Shown here: positions 1 to 12,074 of the stretch, piece by piece
How positions within the stretch are numbered: the stretch's first letter is position 1
How the letters are laid out: each line of letters begins with the position of its first letter
Source: Argopecten irradians
Taxonomy: Eukaryota > Mollusca > Bivalvia > Pectinida > Pectinidae
DNA: 64,000 nt
Direction: 5' to 3'
Assembly (NCBI RefSeq): GCF_041381155.1
Contig: NC_091147.1
Location: forward strand, 12,153,030-12,217,029
The notes under the pieces: generated by a model
Database searches by the model: none
Told to the model about the DNA's origin: nothing
What the model saw: only the letters and a program-made list of their open reading frames with translations
Translations under genes and position numbers: made by a program

Positions 1-323
1 CAAACCATTGAAAATCTGAAATCGGATTTCATATTTTGATTGTATAAGTTGAACGGCAAAGCATCAATTGCATATGAAAAGCACTATAGATATCAAAGAA
101 CGAATGTACGAACCCGACCTATTATGCTTAATGGCTGACACCGTTATTTCGAGCTACACTATTGAATCAATAAATATAATAATTGCGTAGATATTTTTGT
201 TAACAAAACCTAAAATCAATCTAAAATCAACAGCATTTGTACAATTATAACTCATTTGTAATGTACTTTACATAGAATTCATAATGAATATGTAGATAAA
301 GTTCTGTATGGAAATGATAATCA

Positions 324-425
324 CTATAACTGCCAACACTTCGTCATCATCTCCTCGAAGTACTCGTCCAGGTCTATAAAGGCGCTCACTCCACTGTAGT
401 AGTCGACAAACTCATCAAAGGTAAC
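324..425 (-). CDS. Duplicate terminal exon of calcyphosin-like gene, inverted orientation
   Basis: This 102-base segment encodes the last 33 residues of the calcyphosin-like protein plus a TAG stop, and I see no base difference from exon 4 at 42598-42699. It keeps a consensus acceptor (TTTTCCAG) at its 5' side. It lies 21 kb upstream of exon 1 and on the opposite strand, so it cannot be spliced to exons 1-3 in the arrangement shown. No copies of exons 1-3 are visible next to it. The strand is open through the preceding minisatellite to 629, giving 101 residues, because the repeat unit is 45 bp. It is either an orphan exon, the tail of a paralogue cut by the window edge or array, or a misassembled allele. 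Perfect identity means recent duplication, gene conversion or allelism. Confidence 0.85.
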   Translation of the reverse strand, partial: VTFDEFVDYYSGVSAFIDLDEYFEEMMTKCWQL

Positions 426-690
426 CTGGAAAATAAACAGGGTTATCATATCAAACTCATCAAAGGTAACCTGGAAAATAAACAGGGTTATCATATCAAA
501 CCCATCAAAGGTAACCTGGAAAATAAACAATATTATCATATCAAATTCATCAAAGGTAACCTGGAAAATTAACTGGGTTATCATATCAAACTCATCAAAG
601 GTCACCTGGAAAATAAACAGGGTTATCATATCAAACTCATCATAGGTAAACTGAAAAATAAACAGGGTTCATCAAAGTTGACCTTTAAAA
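421..690 (-). repeat. 45-bp minisatellite duplicating the exon 4 splice acceptor (left copy)
   Basis: About five clear units plus degenerate outer ones. Each unit, on minus, contains a pyrimidine-rich TTTATTTTCCAG acceptor followed by the first 18 bases of the terminal exon (VTFDEF) and about 15 bases of spacer. The 45-bp period keeps the exon frame, so the translation repeats [15 protein letters not shown] without a stop. The counterpart at 42340-42597 has about the same number of units but carries indels that close the frame. Confidence 0.9.
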
Positions 691-1429
691 TAAAAAGAAG
701 TTACACAATAAATGGTTGTTGAATATTGAATTCATTCCATGCGAGTTATTTTATAAAAAGTTACAAAAGACACGCGCTTTAGCGATGACGAATTACGAGT
801 GTGGAATAAATTCCATATTCAACAACAACGAGTAGTGTCACCTGTTTCTACAACAATCATATTCCTTTTTAGCCGGTAGAAATACGGCGGAAATAAGGTA
901 ACGTGTATTTAACGAAATATGCGAATAAGGTGTAGTAATATTTTCATCAGCAAAATGACACTAATTAGTATTCAAAAGTCATCGTTTGATAAAGAATCCA
1001 TTGATATTAAATTTTTCTAATTGGGAACATCTTTAGGGTTAAATTATACTCAGTTAACGTGTTATTGAGTTCAAATCTTCATAGTTGCTTCTAGAAAATA
1101 ATACTCAATGTCGGAGTACATATATACATGCAAAAGCATTCGCACAATACGGCATCGTCTATTTCCCGCCAGATAGTCATCAAAACAATTCCATCAAGAT
1201 CAAGTTCGTTTCATACTCGTTAAATCAACGACACTCATCAATGAAATTCTTGTCCGTCAATATGTATTATTAGTACTTAAGGTCAGTTTAACATGAATAA
1301 AAACGTCGCTTATTTTGACACAACGACCACGACGCATTGGCTTTCCAACGGCAGCTTTGGACGTAAAGCGGCGATCACAACATAAAATGATGTCACTTGT
1401 TTATTGATGACGTTGACATTGATATCGGG

Positions 1430-4400
1430 ACACTGATAAATACCACAAAATCAGCAAAGATGAAAAAAGGCTATTATCACAAAATCAGCAAAGATGAAAA
1501 AAGGCTATTACCACAAAATCAGCAGAGATGACAAAATAACCTATTATCATAAAATCAGCAGAGATGACAAAAAAGCCTATTATCAATAACACAGCAGAGA
1601 TGACAAAAAACCTATTATCACTAACACAGCAGAGATGACAAAAACCTATTATCAATAACACAGCAGAGATGACAAAAAATCTATTATCACTAACACATCA
1701 GAGATGACAAAAAAATCTATTATCACTAACACAGCAGAGATGAAAAAAAAGCCTAATGTCACTAACACAGGCAGAGATGACAAAAAAAAACCTATTATCA
1801 CTAACACAGCAGAGATGACAAAAAAGCCTATTATCAACTAACAAATCAGAGATGACAAAAAAAACATAGAGATGACAAAAAAAACCTATTATCACTAACA
1901 CAGCAGAGATGACAAAAAACCTATTATCAATAACACAGCAGAGATGACAAAAAATCTATTATCACTAACACAGCAGAGATGACAAAAAATATATTATCAC
2001 TAACACAACAGAGATGACAAAAAAGCCTATTATCAATAACACAGCAGAGATGACAAAAAAACCTATTATCACTAACACAGCAGAGATGACAAAAAAAACT
2101 ATTATCAATAGCTCAGCAAATATGACCAAAAAAACCCATTATGAATAACACAGCAGAGATGACAAAAAACCTATTATCACTAACACAGCAGAGATGACAA
2201 AAAAACTATTATCACTAACACAGCAGAGATGACAAAAAAGCCTATTATCAATAACACAGCAGAGATGACAAAAAAACCTATTATCACTAACACAGCAGAG
2301 ATGACAAAAAAGCCTATTATCAATAACACAGCAGAGATGACAAAAAAACCTATTATCAATAACACAGCAGAGATGACAAAAAATATAACACACAAGATGA
2401 AAAACTATTATCAATAACACAGCAGAGATGACAAAAAACCTATTATCAATAACACAGCAGAGATGACAAAAAAGCCTATTATCAATAACACAGCAGAGAT
2501 GACAAAAAAGCCTATTATCAATAACACAGCAGAGATGACAAAAAAACCTATTATCAATAACACAGCAGAGATGACAAAAAAACCTATTATCAATAACACA
2601 GCAGAGATGACAAAAAAACCTATTATCAATAACACAGCAGAGATGACAAAAAATCCTATTATCAATAACACAGCAGAGATGACAAAAAAGCCTATTATCA
2701 ATAACACGTGCAGAGATGACAAAAAACTATTATTACTAAAACAGCAGAGAGATGACAAAAAACACAGCTAAAAGCCTATTATACTAACACAGCAGAGATG
2801 ACAAAAAAAACTATTATCAATAACACAGCAGAGATGACAAAAAAAGCCTATTATCAATAACACAGCAGAGATGACAAAAAAGCCTATTATCAATAACACA
2901 GCAGAGATGACAAAAAAACCTATTATCAATAACACAGCAGAGATGACAAAAAAACCTATTATCAATAACACAGCAGAGATGACAAAAAAAAATCTATTAT
3001 CAATAACACAAGAGAGATGACAAAAAAAAGCCTATTATCACAAATAACACAGCAGAGATGACAAAAAAAGCCTATTATCAATAACACAGCAGAGATGACA
3101 AAAAAGCCTATTATCACTAACACAGCAGAGATGACAAAAAAAACCTATTATCAATAACACAGCAGAGATGACAAAAAAGCATATTATCAATAACACGACA
3201 GAGATGACAAAAAAAACCTATTATCACTAACACAGCAGAGATGAAAAAAAGCATATTATCAATAACACGACAGAGATGACAAAAAAGCCTATTATCAATA
3301 ACACAGCAGAGATGACAAAAAAGCCTATTATCACTAACAGGCAGAGATAACCAAAAAACCCATTATGAATAACACAGCAGAGATGACAAAAAAAACCTAT
3401 TATCAATAACACAGCAGAGATGACAAAAAAGCCTATTATCAATAGCTCAGCAAAGATGACAAAAAAACTATTATCAATAACACAGCAGAGATGACAAAAA
3501 AGCTTATTATCAATAGCTCAGCAAAGATGACAAAAAAACCTATTATTACTAACACAACAGAGATGACAAAAAACCTATTATCAATAACACAGCAGAGATG
3601 ACAAAAAAGCCTATTGTTACTAACACAGCAAAAAGATGAAAAAAAAACCTATTATCAATAACACAGCAGAGATGGATGAAAAAAGCCTATTATCAATAAC
3701 ACGACAGAGATGACAAAAAAGCCTATTATCAATAACACAACAGAGATGACAAAAAACTATTATCACTAACACAGCAGGATTATCAATAACAGGCAGAGAT
3801 AACAAAAAACCTATTATACAATAACACAGCAGAGATGAAAACAAAAAAGCCTATTGTTATCAATAACACAACAGAGATGACAAAAAAAAACCACCCTATT
3901 ATCAATAACACAGCAGAGATGGATGACAAAAAAGCCTATTATCAATAACACGACAGAGATGAAAAAAAACCTATTATCAATAACACAGCAGAGATGACAA
4001 AAAAGCCTATTATCACTAACAGGCAGAGATAACCAAAAAACCCATTATGAATAACACAGCAGAGATGACAAAAAAACCTATTATCAATAACACAGCAGAG
4101 ATGACAAAAAACTAAAAAACTATTATCAATAACACAGCAGAGATGACAAAAAACCTATTATCAATAACACAGCAGAGATGACAAAAAACATTAAACACAG
4201 CAAGATGACAAAAAAAACCTATTATCAATAACACAGCAGAGATGAAACAAAAAGCATTATCAATAACACAGCAGAGATGACAAAAAAAAGCCTATTATCA
4301 ATAACACAGCAGAGATGACAAAAAAGCCTATTATCACTAAACAGAGCAGAGATACAAAAACAACAAAAAACCTATTATCAATAACACAGCAGAGATGACA

Positions 4401-7400
4401 AAAAAGCCTATTATCAATAACACAGCAGAGATGACAAAAAAAACCTATTATCAATAACACAGCAGAGATGACAAAAAAGCCTATTATCAATAACACAGCA
4501 GAGATGACAAAAACTATTATAAAACACAACAGAGATGACCTATTATCAATAACACAGCAGAGATGACAAAAAAGCCTATTATTCACTAACACAGCAAAGA
4601 TGACAAAAAAAACCTATTATCAATAACACAGCAGAGATGATCAAACAAGAAGCCTATTATCAATAACACGACAGAGATGACAAAAAAGCCTATTATCAAT
4701 AACACAGCAGAGATGACAAAAAAAGCCTATTATCAATAACACAGCAGAGATGACAAAAAAGCCTATTATCACTAAACAGGCAGAGATAACAAAAAAGCCT
4801 ATTATCACTAACACAGCAGAGATGACAAAAAAACCTATTATCAATAACACGACAGAGATGACAAAAAAGCCTATTATCAATAACACAGCAGAGATGACAA
4901 AAAAGCCTATTATCACTAACACAGCAGAGATGACAAAAAGCCTATTATCAATAACAGGCAGAGATGACAAAAAAACCTATTATCACTAACACAGCAGAGA
5001 TGACAAAAAAGCCTATTTATCACTAACAGGCAGAGATAACAAAAAACCTATTATCACTAACACAGCAGAGATGACAAAAAAAACCTATTATCAATTACAC
5101 AGCAGAGATGACAAAAAAACTATTATCACTAACACAGCAGAGATGACAAAAAGCCTATTATCAATAACACGTTCAGAGATGACAAAAAACTATTATTACT
5201 AAAACAGCAGAGATGACAAAAAAACTATTATCAATAACACCGCAGATATGACAAAAAATTATTATCACTAACACAGCAGAGATGACAAAAAAACCTATTA
5301 TTACTAACACAACAGAGATGACAAAAAACCTATTATCAATAACACAGCAGAGATGACAAAAAAGCCTATTGTTACTAACACAGCAAAGATGACAAAAAAA
5401 ACCCACCCTATTATCAATAACACAGCAGAGATGGATGACAAAAAGCCTATTATCAATAACACGACAGAGATGAAAAAAGCCTATTATCAATAACACAGCA
5501 GAGATGACAAAAAAGCCTATTATCACTAACAGGCAGAGATAACCAAAAACCCTATTATGAATAACACAGCAGAGATGACAAAAAAGCCTATTATCAATAG
5601 CTCAGCAAAGATGACAGAAAAAAAACTAATTATCAATAACACAGCAGAGATGACAAAAAAGCTTATTATCAATAGCTCAGCAAAGATGACAAAAAAAACT
5701 ATTATCAATAACACAACAGAGATGACAAAAAACCTATTATCAATAACACAGCAGAGATGACAAAAAAGCCAATTGTTACTAACACAGCAAAGATGACAAA
5801 AAAACCCTATTATCAATAACACAGCAGAGATGGATGACAAAAAGCCTATTATCAATAACACGAAAGTGATGACAAAAAAGCCTATTATCAATAACACAGC
5901 AGAGATGAACAAAAAAAACCTATTATCAATAACACAGCAGAGATGACAAAAAAACTGTTATCACTAACACGTGCAGAGATGACAAAAAAGCCTATTATCA
6001 CTAATACAGCAGAGATGACAAAAAAGCCTATTATCAATAACACAACAGAGATGACAAAAAACCTATTATTACTAACTAACAACAGAGATGACAAAAAATC
6101 ATATTATCAATAACACAGCAGAGATGACAAAAAATCTATTATCACTAACACAGCAGAGATGACAAAAAAATCATATTATCAATAACACAGCAGAGATGAC
6201 AAAAAACTCTATTATCAATAACACAGCAGAAGATGACAAAAAACCTATTATCAATGACACAGCAGAGATGACAAAAAATCTATTATCACTAACACAGCAG
6301 AGATGACAAAAAATCATATTATCAATAACACAGCAGAGATGACAAAAAATCTATTATCACTAACACAGCAGAGATGACAAAAAATCATATTATCAATAAC
6401 ACAGCAGATATGACAAAAAAGACTATTATCACTAACACAGCAGAGATGATCAAAATCCTATTATCTCTAACAGGCAGAAATAACAAAAAAACCTATTATC
6501 ACTAACACAGCAGAGATGACAAAAAACTCTATTATCAATAACACAGCAGAGATAACAAAAAAGCCTATTATCAATAGCTCAGCAAAGATGACAAAAAAAC
6601 TATTATCAATAACACAGCAGAGATGACAAAAAAAATCTATTATCAATAACACAGCAGAGATGACAAAAAATCTATTATCGATAACACAATAGAGATGACA
6701 AAAAAAAGCCTATTAACAATAACACAGCAGAGATGACAAAAAAGTCTATTATCAATAACACGACAGAGATGCCCAAAAAAGCCTATTATCACTAACACAG
6801 CAGGGATGAAAAAAAAGCCTATTATCACTAACACAGCAGAGATGAAAAAAAGCATATTATCAATAACACGACAGAGATGACAAAAAAACCTATTATCACT
6901 TACACAGCAGAGATGACAAAAAAGTCTATTATCAATAAACACAGACAGAGATGACAAAAAGCCTATTATCAATAACACAGCAGAGATGACAAAAAAGCCT
7001 ATTATCACTAACAGGCAGAGATAACCAAAAAACCCATTATGAATAACACAGCAGAGATGACAAAAAAAACTATTATCAATAACACAGCAGAGATGACAAA
7101 AAAGCCTATTATCAATAGCTCAGCAAAGATGACAAAAAAAACTATTATCAATAACACAGCAGAGATGACAAAAAAGCTTATTATCAATAGCTCAGCAAAG
7201 ATGACAAAAAAACCTATTATTACTAACTAACACAACAGAGATGACAAAAAACCTATTATCAATAACACAGCAGAGATGACAAAAAAAGCCTATTGTTACT
7301 AACACAGCATAGATGACAAAAAAAAACCTATTATCAATAACACAGCAGAGATGGATGACAAGAAGCCTATTATCAATAACACGACAGAGATGACAAAAAA

Positions 7401-8830
7401 GCATATTATCAATAACACAGCAGAGATGACAAAAAAACCTATTATCACTAACACAGCAGAGATGACAAAAAAACCTATTATCACTAACACAGCAGAGATG
7501 ACAAAAAAAACTATTATCAATAACACAGCAGATATGACAAAAAAAACAACCTATTATCAATAACACAGCAGAGATGACAAAAAAAACTATTATATCAATA
7601 ACACGTGCAGAGATGACAAAAAACTATTATTACTAAAACAGCAGAGATGACAACAAAAACTATTATCAATAACACCGCAGATATGACAAAAAAGCCTATT
7701 ATCAATAACACAACAGAGATGACATAAAAAACCTATTATCAATAAACACAGCAAAGATGACAAAAAAACCACCCTATTATCAATAACACAGCAGAGATGG
7801 ATGACAAAAAGCCTATTATCAATAACACGACAGAGATGAAAAAAAGCCTATTATCAATAACACAGCAGAGATGACAAAAAAGCCTATTATCACTAACAGG
7901 CAGAGATAACCAAAAAACCATTATGAATAACACAGCAGAGATGACAAAAAAAACCTATTATCAATAACACAGCAGAGATGACAAAAAAAGCTTATTCACA
8001 AAGCTCAGCAAAGATGACAAAAAAACTTATTATTACTAACACAACAGAGATGACAAAAAACCTATTATCAATAACACAGCAGAGATGACAAAAAAGCCTA
8101 TTATACTAACACAGCAAAGATGACAAAAAAAAACCCTATTATCAATAACACAGCAGAGATGATGACAAAAAGCCTAATATCAATAACACGACAGAGATGA
8201 CAAAAAAGCCTATTATCAATAACACAGCAGAGATGACAAAAAGCCTATTATCACTAACAGCAGAGATAACAAAAAACCCATTATGAATAACACAGCAGAG
8301 ATGACAAAAAAGCCTATTTATCAATAGCTCACAGCAAAGATGACAAAAAAAACCTATTATCAATAACACAGCAGAGATTACAAAAAAGCTTATTTCTTTT
8401 ATCAATAGCTCAGCAAAGATGACAAAAAAACTTATTATTACTAACAAACAGAGGTGACAAAAAAACCTATTATCAATAACACAGCAGAGATGACAAAAAA
8501 GCCTATTTGTTACTAAATCAACAGCAAAGATGACAAAAAAAACCTATTATCATAAAACAGCAGAGATGGATGACAAGAAGCCTATTATCATAACACGACA
8601 GAGGATGACAAAAAAGCCTATTATCAATAACACAGCAGAGATGACAAAAAAGCCAATTTTATCACAAACACAGCAGAGATGACAAAAAAAGCCTATTATC
8701 ACTAACAGGCATAGAGATAACAAAAAAACCTATTATCACTAACACAGCAGAGATGACAAAAAAAAACCTATTATCAATAACACGACAGAGATGACAAAAA
8801 AGCCTATTATCAATAACACAGCAGAGATTG
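1430..8830. repeat. 36-bp minisatellite array (left), about 200 copies
   Basis: The unit on plus is close to ACAGCAGAGATGACAAAAAA followed by GCCTATTATCAATA, length 34-37 bp and modal 36. Variants alternate AATAACACAG, ACTAACACAG, AGCTCAGCAAAG and ACGACAGAG. Blocks recur with a higher-order pattern: a unit with GGCAGAGATAACC followed by one with CCCATTATGAATAAC appears near 3340, 4020, 5535, 7015, 7900 and 8265. The outer-edge units (1430-1560) carry an older CACAAAATCAGC form. Because 36 is divisible by three, long spurious frames run on both strands (MTKKPIINNTAE on one, LIIGFFVISAVL on the other). It is the inverted counterpart of 30408-41560. Confidence 0.97.
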
Positions 8831-9504
8831 ATATGTAACAATACTTAAAGTGTTCGACTGAATAGTCAAGCAAGTGTGACTAAGGCATGATATCTTGGCG
8901 TAATTCATATATAGAGAGAGGATATTTCTTGTTTACTGATGGATACCAGTCAAATTTCATCCAATGCAGGGTGAGCTTTTTTCCACGAGTGCATGGCTTA
9001 ACGGGTTATGTGGTGCGGTAACTTACTCTTTTGGAACACATGGTGTTTAGTTCAAAAGTTCTCCATAATGCTTTGTAAAGACATTTAACTTCGCGTATTG
9101 ACCATTCTTATGTACATTTGCTTCAATTTCGGAACTTGTGTTTGATATACTTCGTTTGGAACTGCTTTGAAAACACGATTGAACTGTACTGCGTTTATTT
9201 TCAGGCAATATTTATTAGTGAATGTTTTAGTTAAAAAATTGTTGAGGCGCGTGAAGAACCTGAAACATATTAAATGAGAGTGTTAAGAAAAGGAATTACT
9301 TACATGTAACATACAAGATCAGCGCCCATTTTCATAAACATTCCTTAACTTTAAGGAATTCCTTAACTAAGTTTCCCATAGGAAAGCATTATAGCAGTTA
9401 AGGATATAATTATAAGTTTATGAGCATTCCTTAAAATCTGTAATGCTTTCCTTTAGAGAATATGAAGGTAAAATTTAATTTATGTTCATAAAACTGTGCC
9501 AAGC
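8831..9504. other. Intergenic, no gene seen
   Basis: Unique AT-rich DNA follows the array edge. At about 9330-9470 there is a loosely palindromic stretch built on CCTTAACTTTAAGGAATTCC and a second half with CATTCCTTAAAATC, which may be a small hairpin-type repeat. No coding frame or RNA gene is recognised. Confidence 0.5.
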
Positions 9505-9510
9505 TTTATT
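9505..9510 (-). promoter_or_regulatory. Poly(A) signal AATAAA for the secreted-peptide gene
   Basis: TTTATT on plus reads AATAAA on minus, about 140 bases downstream of the stop codon at 9651-9653. This is a plausible 3' UTR length. Confidence 0.5.
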
Positions 9511-9650
9511 ACCATATGATGTTTCTGAATTTCTAACAATTTCGTACAAACGAAAAAAACTACCTTATTGAATCAATTGCACTTGTGTCCTAGTATAATT
9601 GAAGAGGTATAAAATAATATAATATGTACCCTTAATTATTGCTAGAGTCG

Positions 9651-11045
9651 TTATCCAATCCAGCCTCTTCCCCTTCGTCTGCGGATAGAGCTTCCGGGCC
9701 TACAGTAGATCGAGGGACAACATCTATAATGTCCAAACTGACGGTGCGGGTAAACAGTCGGGTAGTGATTGACTTGGCGGTCATTCCAATCTGGATAAAT
9801 CAAAATCAGGATTTAAAGGGTAAAATTCTTCATACAGTAATAAAATGTCTTGATATTCCACAATGACGCGTCAGGCATGATTAAATATGGTGTTAATGGT
9901 TGGATGATTTAAGCAGCAAACTATGATTAAACATACTCTGGATTAATAGAATCACCATAATATCACATTGACCCAAAAGCACGGCGATCTAGGCAGCGGA
10001 ACTGTGAAGCGTTTTAAAATATCAAAACGCATACACTACGGAAATATCATAAAACGGCTAAAGGTCTTTATGTCCGAAATTTTGGTTCAATTTTATTAAT
10101 GACCATCCTACATCCAAAACAGTTATTTTAAGTAAGTCTGTTTTTATTATAGTGCGCACTGGCGCAAACTACGGTGACAATTACAGTTATATAGTCAGCA
10201 ACAGTCAGTAAATTCTCTTATGCGTATTTAACAAAGATTAACATAGTAAATTGTGAAACAGAACTCGACAAAGATCCGACCTATTTATTTCAATCCGTCT
10301 TGAAATCAGTTGTTAAGACATAACACAATTTGTGTAGTTTAGCCTTTACTCATTTTAACATGAGAATCACACTAAATAAAGTAATTATCCACTAAACTCT
10401 TGATAGTAAGTTTATGAAATGGCTGTATATAACACATGTATAAACAATATTGAACTGTGGAGGATTCTGGGACATTTGAGTCCATATATTACCTACAGCT
10501 ATTCCGTCTTTGCATTTACAGAGCTAGCTCCCTTGCGGGTAGGCATCGATTGTTACGTCTTCGAAACATATGACGTTACGCTCGCAAACACATGACGTCA
10601 CAATCAATACCTACCCGCAAGTGCAGATAACTCTGTAATATGCAAATTCGGAATAGAATAAGAATAAACATAGTCGTTCTAAAAACGGTTGTTCATTTCA
10701 TAGTGCTATATTACAAATTTGCTCCCAAAACTCTTTTCGCTTGAATACAATACTGGGGGAAATGGTACGCTTAATATACTGTATGAGAAACGATCACTGA
10801 TTTAAGTATAACTTTATACAGAATCGAAACTTTGAACAATGACATTAAATTCATGATGATTATAAAAAGTTGTAGATACAAATTGTAAATAATCGAAGTT
10901 TATAAACTTTAATATGTATATGTTCTATTTACTGATAGCTGTTTATACCTGGGAAGTCATACGATACTTGACTGGAGTACAGGGTGGCTTGGACAGCGAC
11001 GACAACCACGGCCACCACTAGCAGTACGGCTGTCACTCTCAGCAT
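9651..11045 (-). CDS. Candidate small secreted cationic peptide, two coding exons, 78 aa
   Basis: Exon 1 is 11045-10949: ATG, then a strong signal peptide (MLRVTAVLLVVAVVVVAVQA), then TLYSSQVSYDFP, ending CCAG|GTATAA. Exon 2 is 9790-9651, after acceptor TTTATCCAG. The phases fit (one base plus two make GAT) and give WNDRQVNHYPTVYPHRQFG, then HYRCCPSIYCRPG, SSIRRRRGRGWIG and TAA. The predicted mature part is about 58 residues, strongly basic at its C-terminus, with three cysteines (CC and C) and a possible polybasic processing site. A short 5' UTR piece (acceptor TTTTTTGCTGATAG, ten bases before the ATG), an upstream UTR exon and a TATA box lie in register. I do not recognise the family. Antimicrobial or signalling peptide are guesses from charge and secretion. 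If exon 1 is not spliced there, it reads five more codons to a stop. Confidence 0.55.
10500..10665. mobile_element. Palindromic MITE-like hairpin
   Basis: An imperfect 165-bp palindrome. The left arm has GCATTTACAGAGCTAGCTCC, then CTTGCGGGTAGGCATCGATT and GTTACGTC. The right arm is its reverse complement (GACGTCACAATC, ATACCTACCCGCAAG, TCTGTAATATGC). It sits in the single coding intron of the secreted-peptide gene. It looks like a small non-autonomous DNA element. No transposase is present. Confidence 0.65.
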
Positions 11046-12011
11046 GCTGCTCCCTCTATCAGCAAAAAACAAAGGAAATAACTGAAACAAAATGGTAGAG
11101 ACCAGACATATTTTAACGTTTGATCAGTAAACGCTTAATATAATGCAAATCAGCCCATGACTGGAAAAGGGGAGCTGAATTATCGAAAAAAACATACCAA
11201 ATATTAGATTTGTTTAACGATCTCGCAATTTGCATTTTCATCACGGTAAAATCTAATGTCTGCAAAAGTTATCTTAAAGATACTCCACCGCCGACAGAGC
11301 ATAAACGATACTGATCATTTGAACAAAAATTGGTGTTTAATCGTGTATAGATACGTCTAATTAACACAAAAACATGATATAAAATAACTAAGTTGGTTTT
11401 GGTGCATGCGCAATCAGTACTTCATTTAAAATAGAACATAGCACCACGGATTTTTTTTTTGGGAATGCAATCAATTATTTTTGATATTTTATCTTGAAAT
11501 AAAATTAGAAGCTCAAACTTTTCCATGGTGACAATGGTCAGTAAACTTTTGCAACTGAATAAAAAAAAAATACTAATTCGTCTGCTCCTGTTTTTGACAG
11601 AAAAAAAAACCATTTGTCAGCGGTGGAGCATCTTGAAAGGTAGCTAGTATCAAGTATATCAACACAAACTAGCAATAAAATAATAGAAAAGCTAAGCGAA
11701 ATATGTATGCAGTGTATAAATAGGCTTGAACTGAAGAAAATATAGATAGGTGGACATGAGCACAGAGCAAAGGATAATACTGCAGTAAATCAATATATAT
11801 GTTAAAATATCACACGTATGTTCTAAGAAAACACACATCCATTTATATGGCTTACTGTCACAAAGGTACCTTTACATATGTAGTAACACAAGCTTTAATC
11901 TGTAATGTGTCTTTGGCAGGCTTAGTGAAAGATTTCGTGTCTACGTGTTGTTGTCTATATGTGCATTGAAGACCCAACACATGTGTGACACATATATTTA
12001 CAGTACTTACC
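11046..12011 (-). other. 5' UTR exon and intron of the secreted-peptide gene
   Basis: A donor reading CTCTAATAG|GTAAGTACTG on minus ends a UTR exon at 12011. Its intron would run to the acceptor just before the ATG (TTTTTTGCTGATAG). The GTAAGTA donor is near perfect. The MITE at 11278-11634 lies inside this intron. The transcription start would be near 12040, about 30 bases past the TATA box. Confidence 0.5.
11278..11634. mobile_element. MITE with about 20-bp terminal inverted repeats
   Basis: The left end AGATACTCCACCGCCGACAG matches the reverse complement of the right end TGTCAGCGGTGGAGCATCTT with few differences. The 357-bp interior holds T- and A-runs and no coding sequence. It lies in the 5' UTR intron of the secreted-peptide gene. 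A related end (ATACTCCACCGCTAAAAAAT) is seen at about 13096. Confidence 0.65.
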
Positions 12012-12063
12012 TATTAGAGTGTCTTGAACATTGAGTTTGCACTCACTTTCAAAAATGTTATGA

Positions 12064-12071
12064 TATTTATA
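12064..12071 (-). promoter_or_regulatory. TATA box of the secreted-peptide gene
   Basis: On minus the sequence reads TAGTATAAATATCATAAC. It lies about 55 bases upstream of the GTAAGT donor of the short 5' UTR exon. The spacing fits a TATA-driven start. Confidence 0.45.
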
Positions 12072-12074
12072 CTA

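Larger units (their letters stand above)
109..1430 (-). repeat. Left arm of inverted duplication (3' end of calcyphosin-like gene)
   Basis: This stretch is the reverse complement of about 41561-42916. From 109 to 425 I see no difference between the two copies: 3' flank plus terminal exon. Identity stays very high to about 1000. It then falls, with small indels and roughly one difference in ten bases from about 1000 to 1430, toward the minisatellite. Bases 1-108 have no counterpart on the right, where an LTR retrotransposon begins three bases after the homology stops. The arm carries one exon copy (324-425) and one copy of the 45-bp acceptor minisatellite. It could be a true segmental inverted duplication or a misjoined second haplotype. 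Confidence 0.9.

Noticed and set aside
324-629. A separate 101-residue gene made of five repeats plus an EF-hand tail
   Set aside because: The repeated part is duplicated intron and acceptor sequence. Without exons 1-3 there is no proper start. It is better described as a duplicated terminal exon with an in-frame minisatellite.
1652-8447. Many 60-130-codon frames repeating MTKKPIINNTAE or LIIGFFVISAVL
   Set aside because: They result from a 36-bp repeat period with no stop in some frames. They occur on both strands, begin and end with indels, and have no splice or start context.
9639-9866. Plus-strand 75-codon frame
   Set aside because: It is a shadow of the minus-strand second exon of the secreted-peptide gene, which has matching splice phase, signal peptide and promoter.
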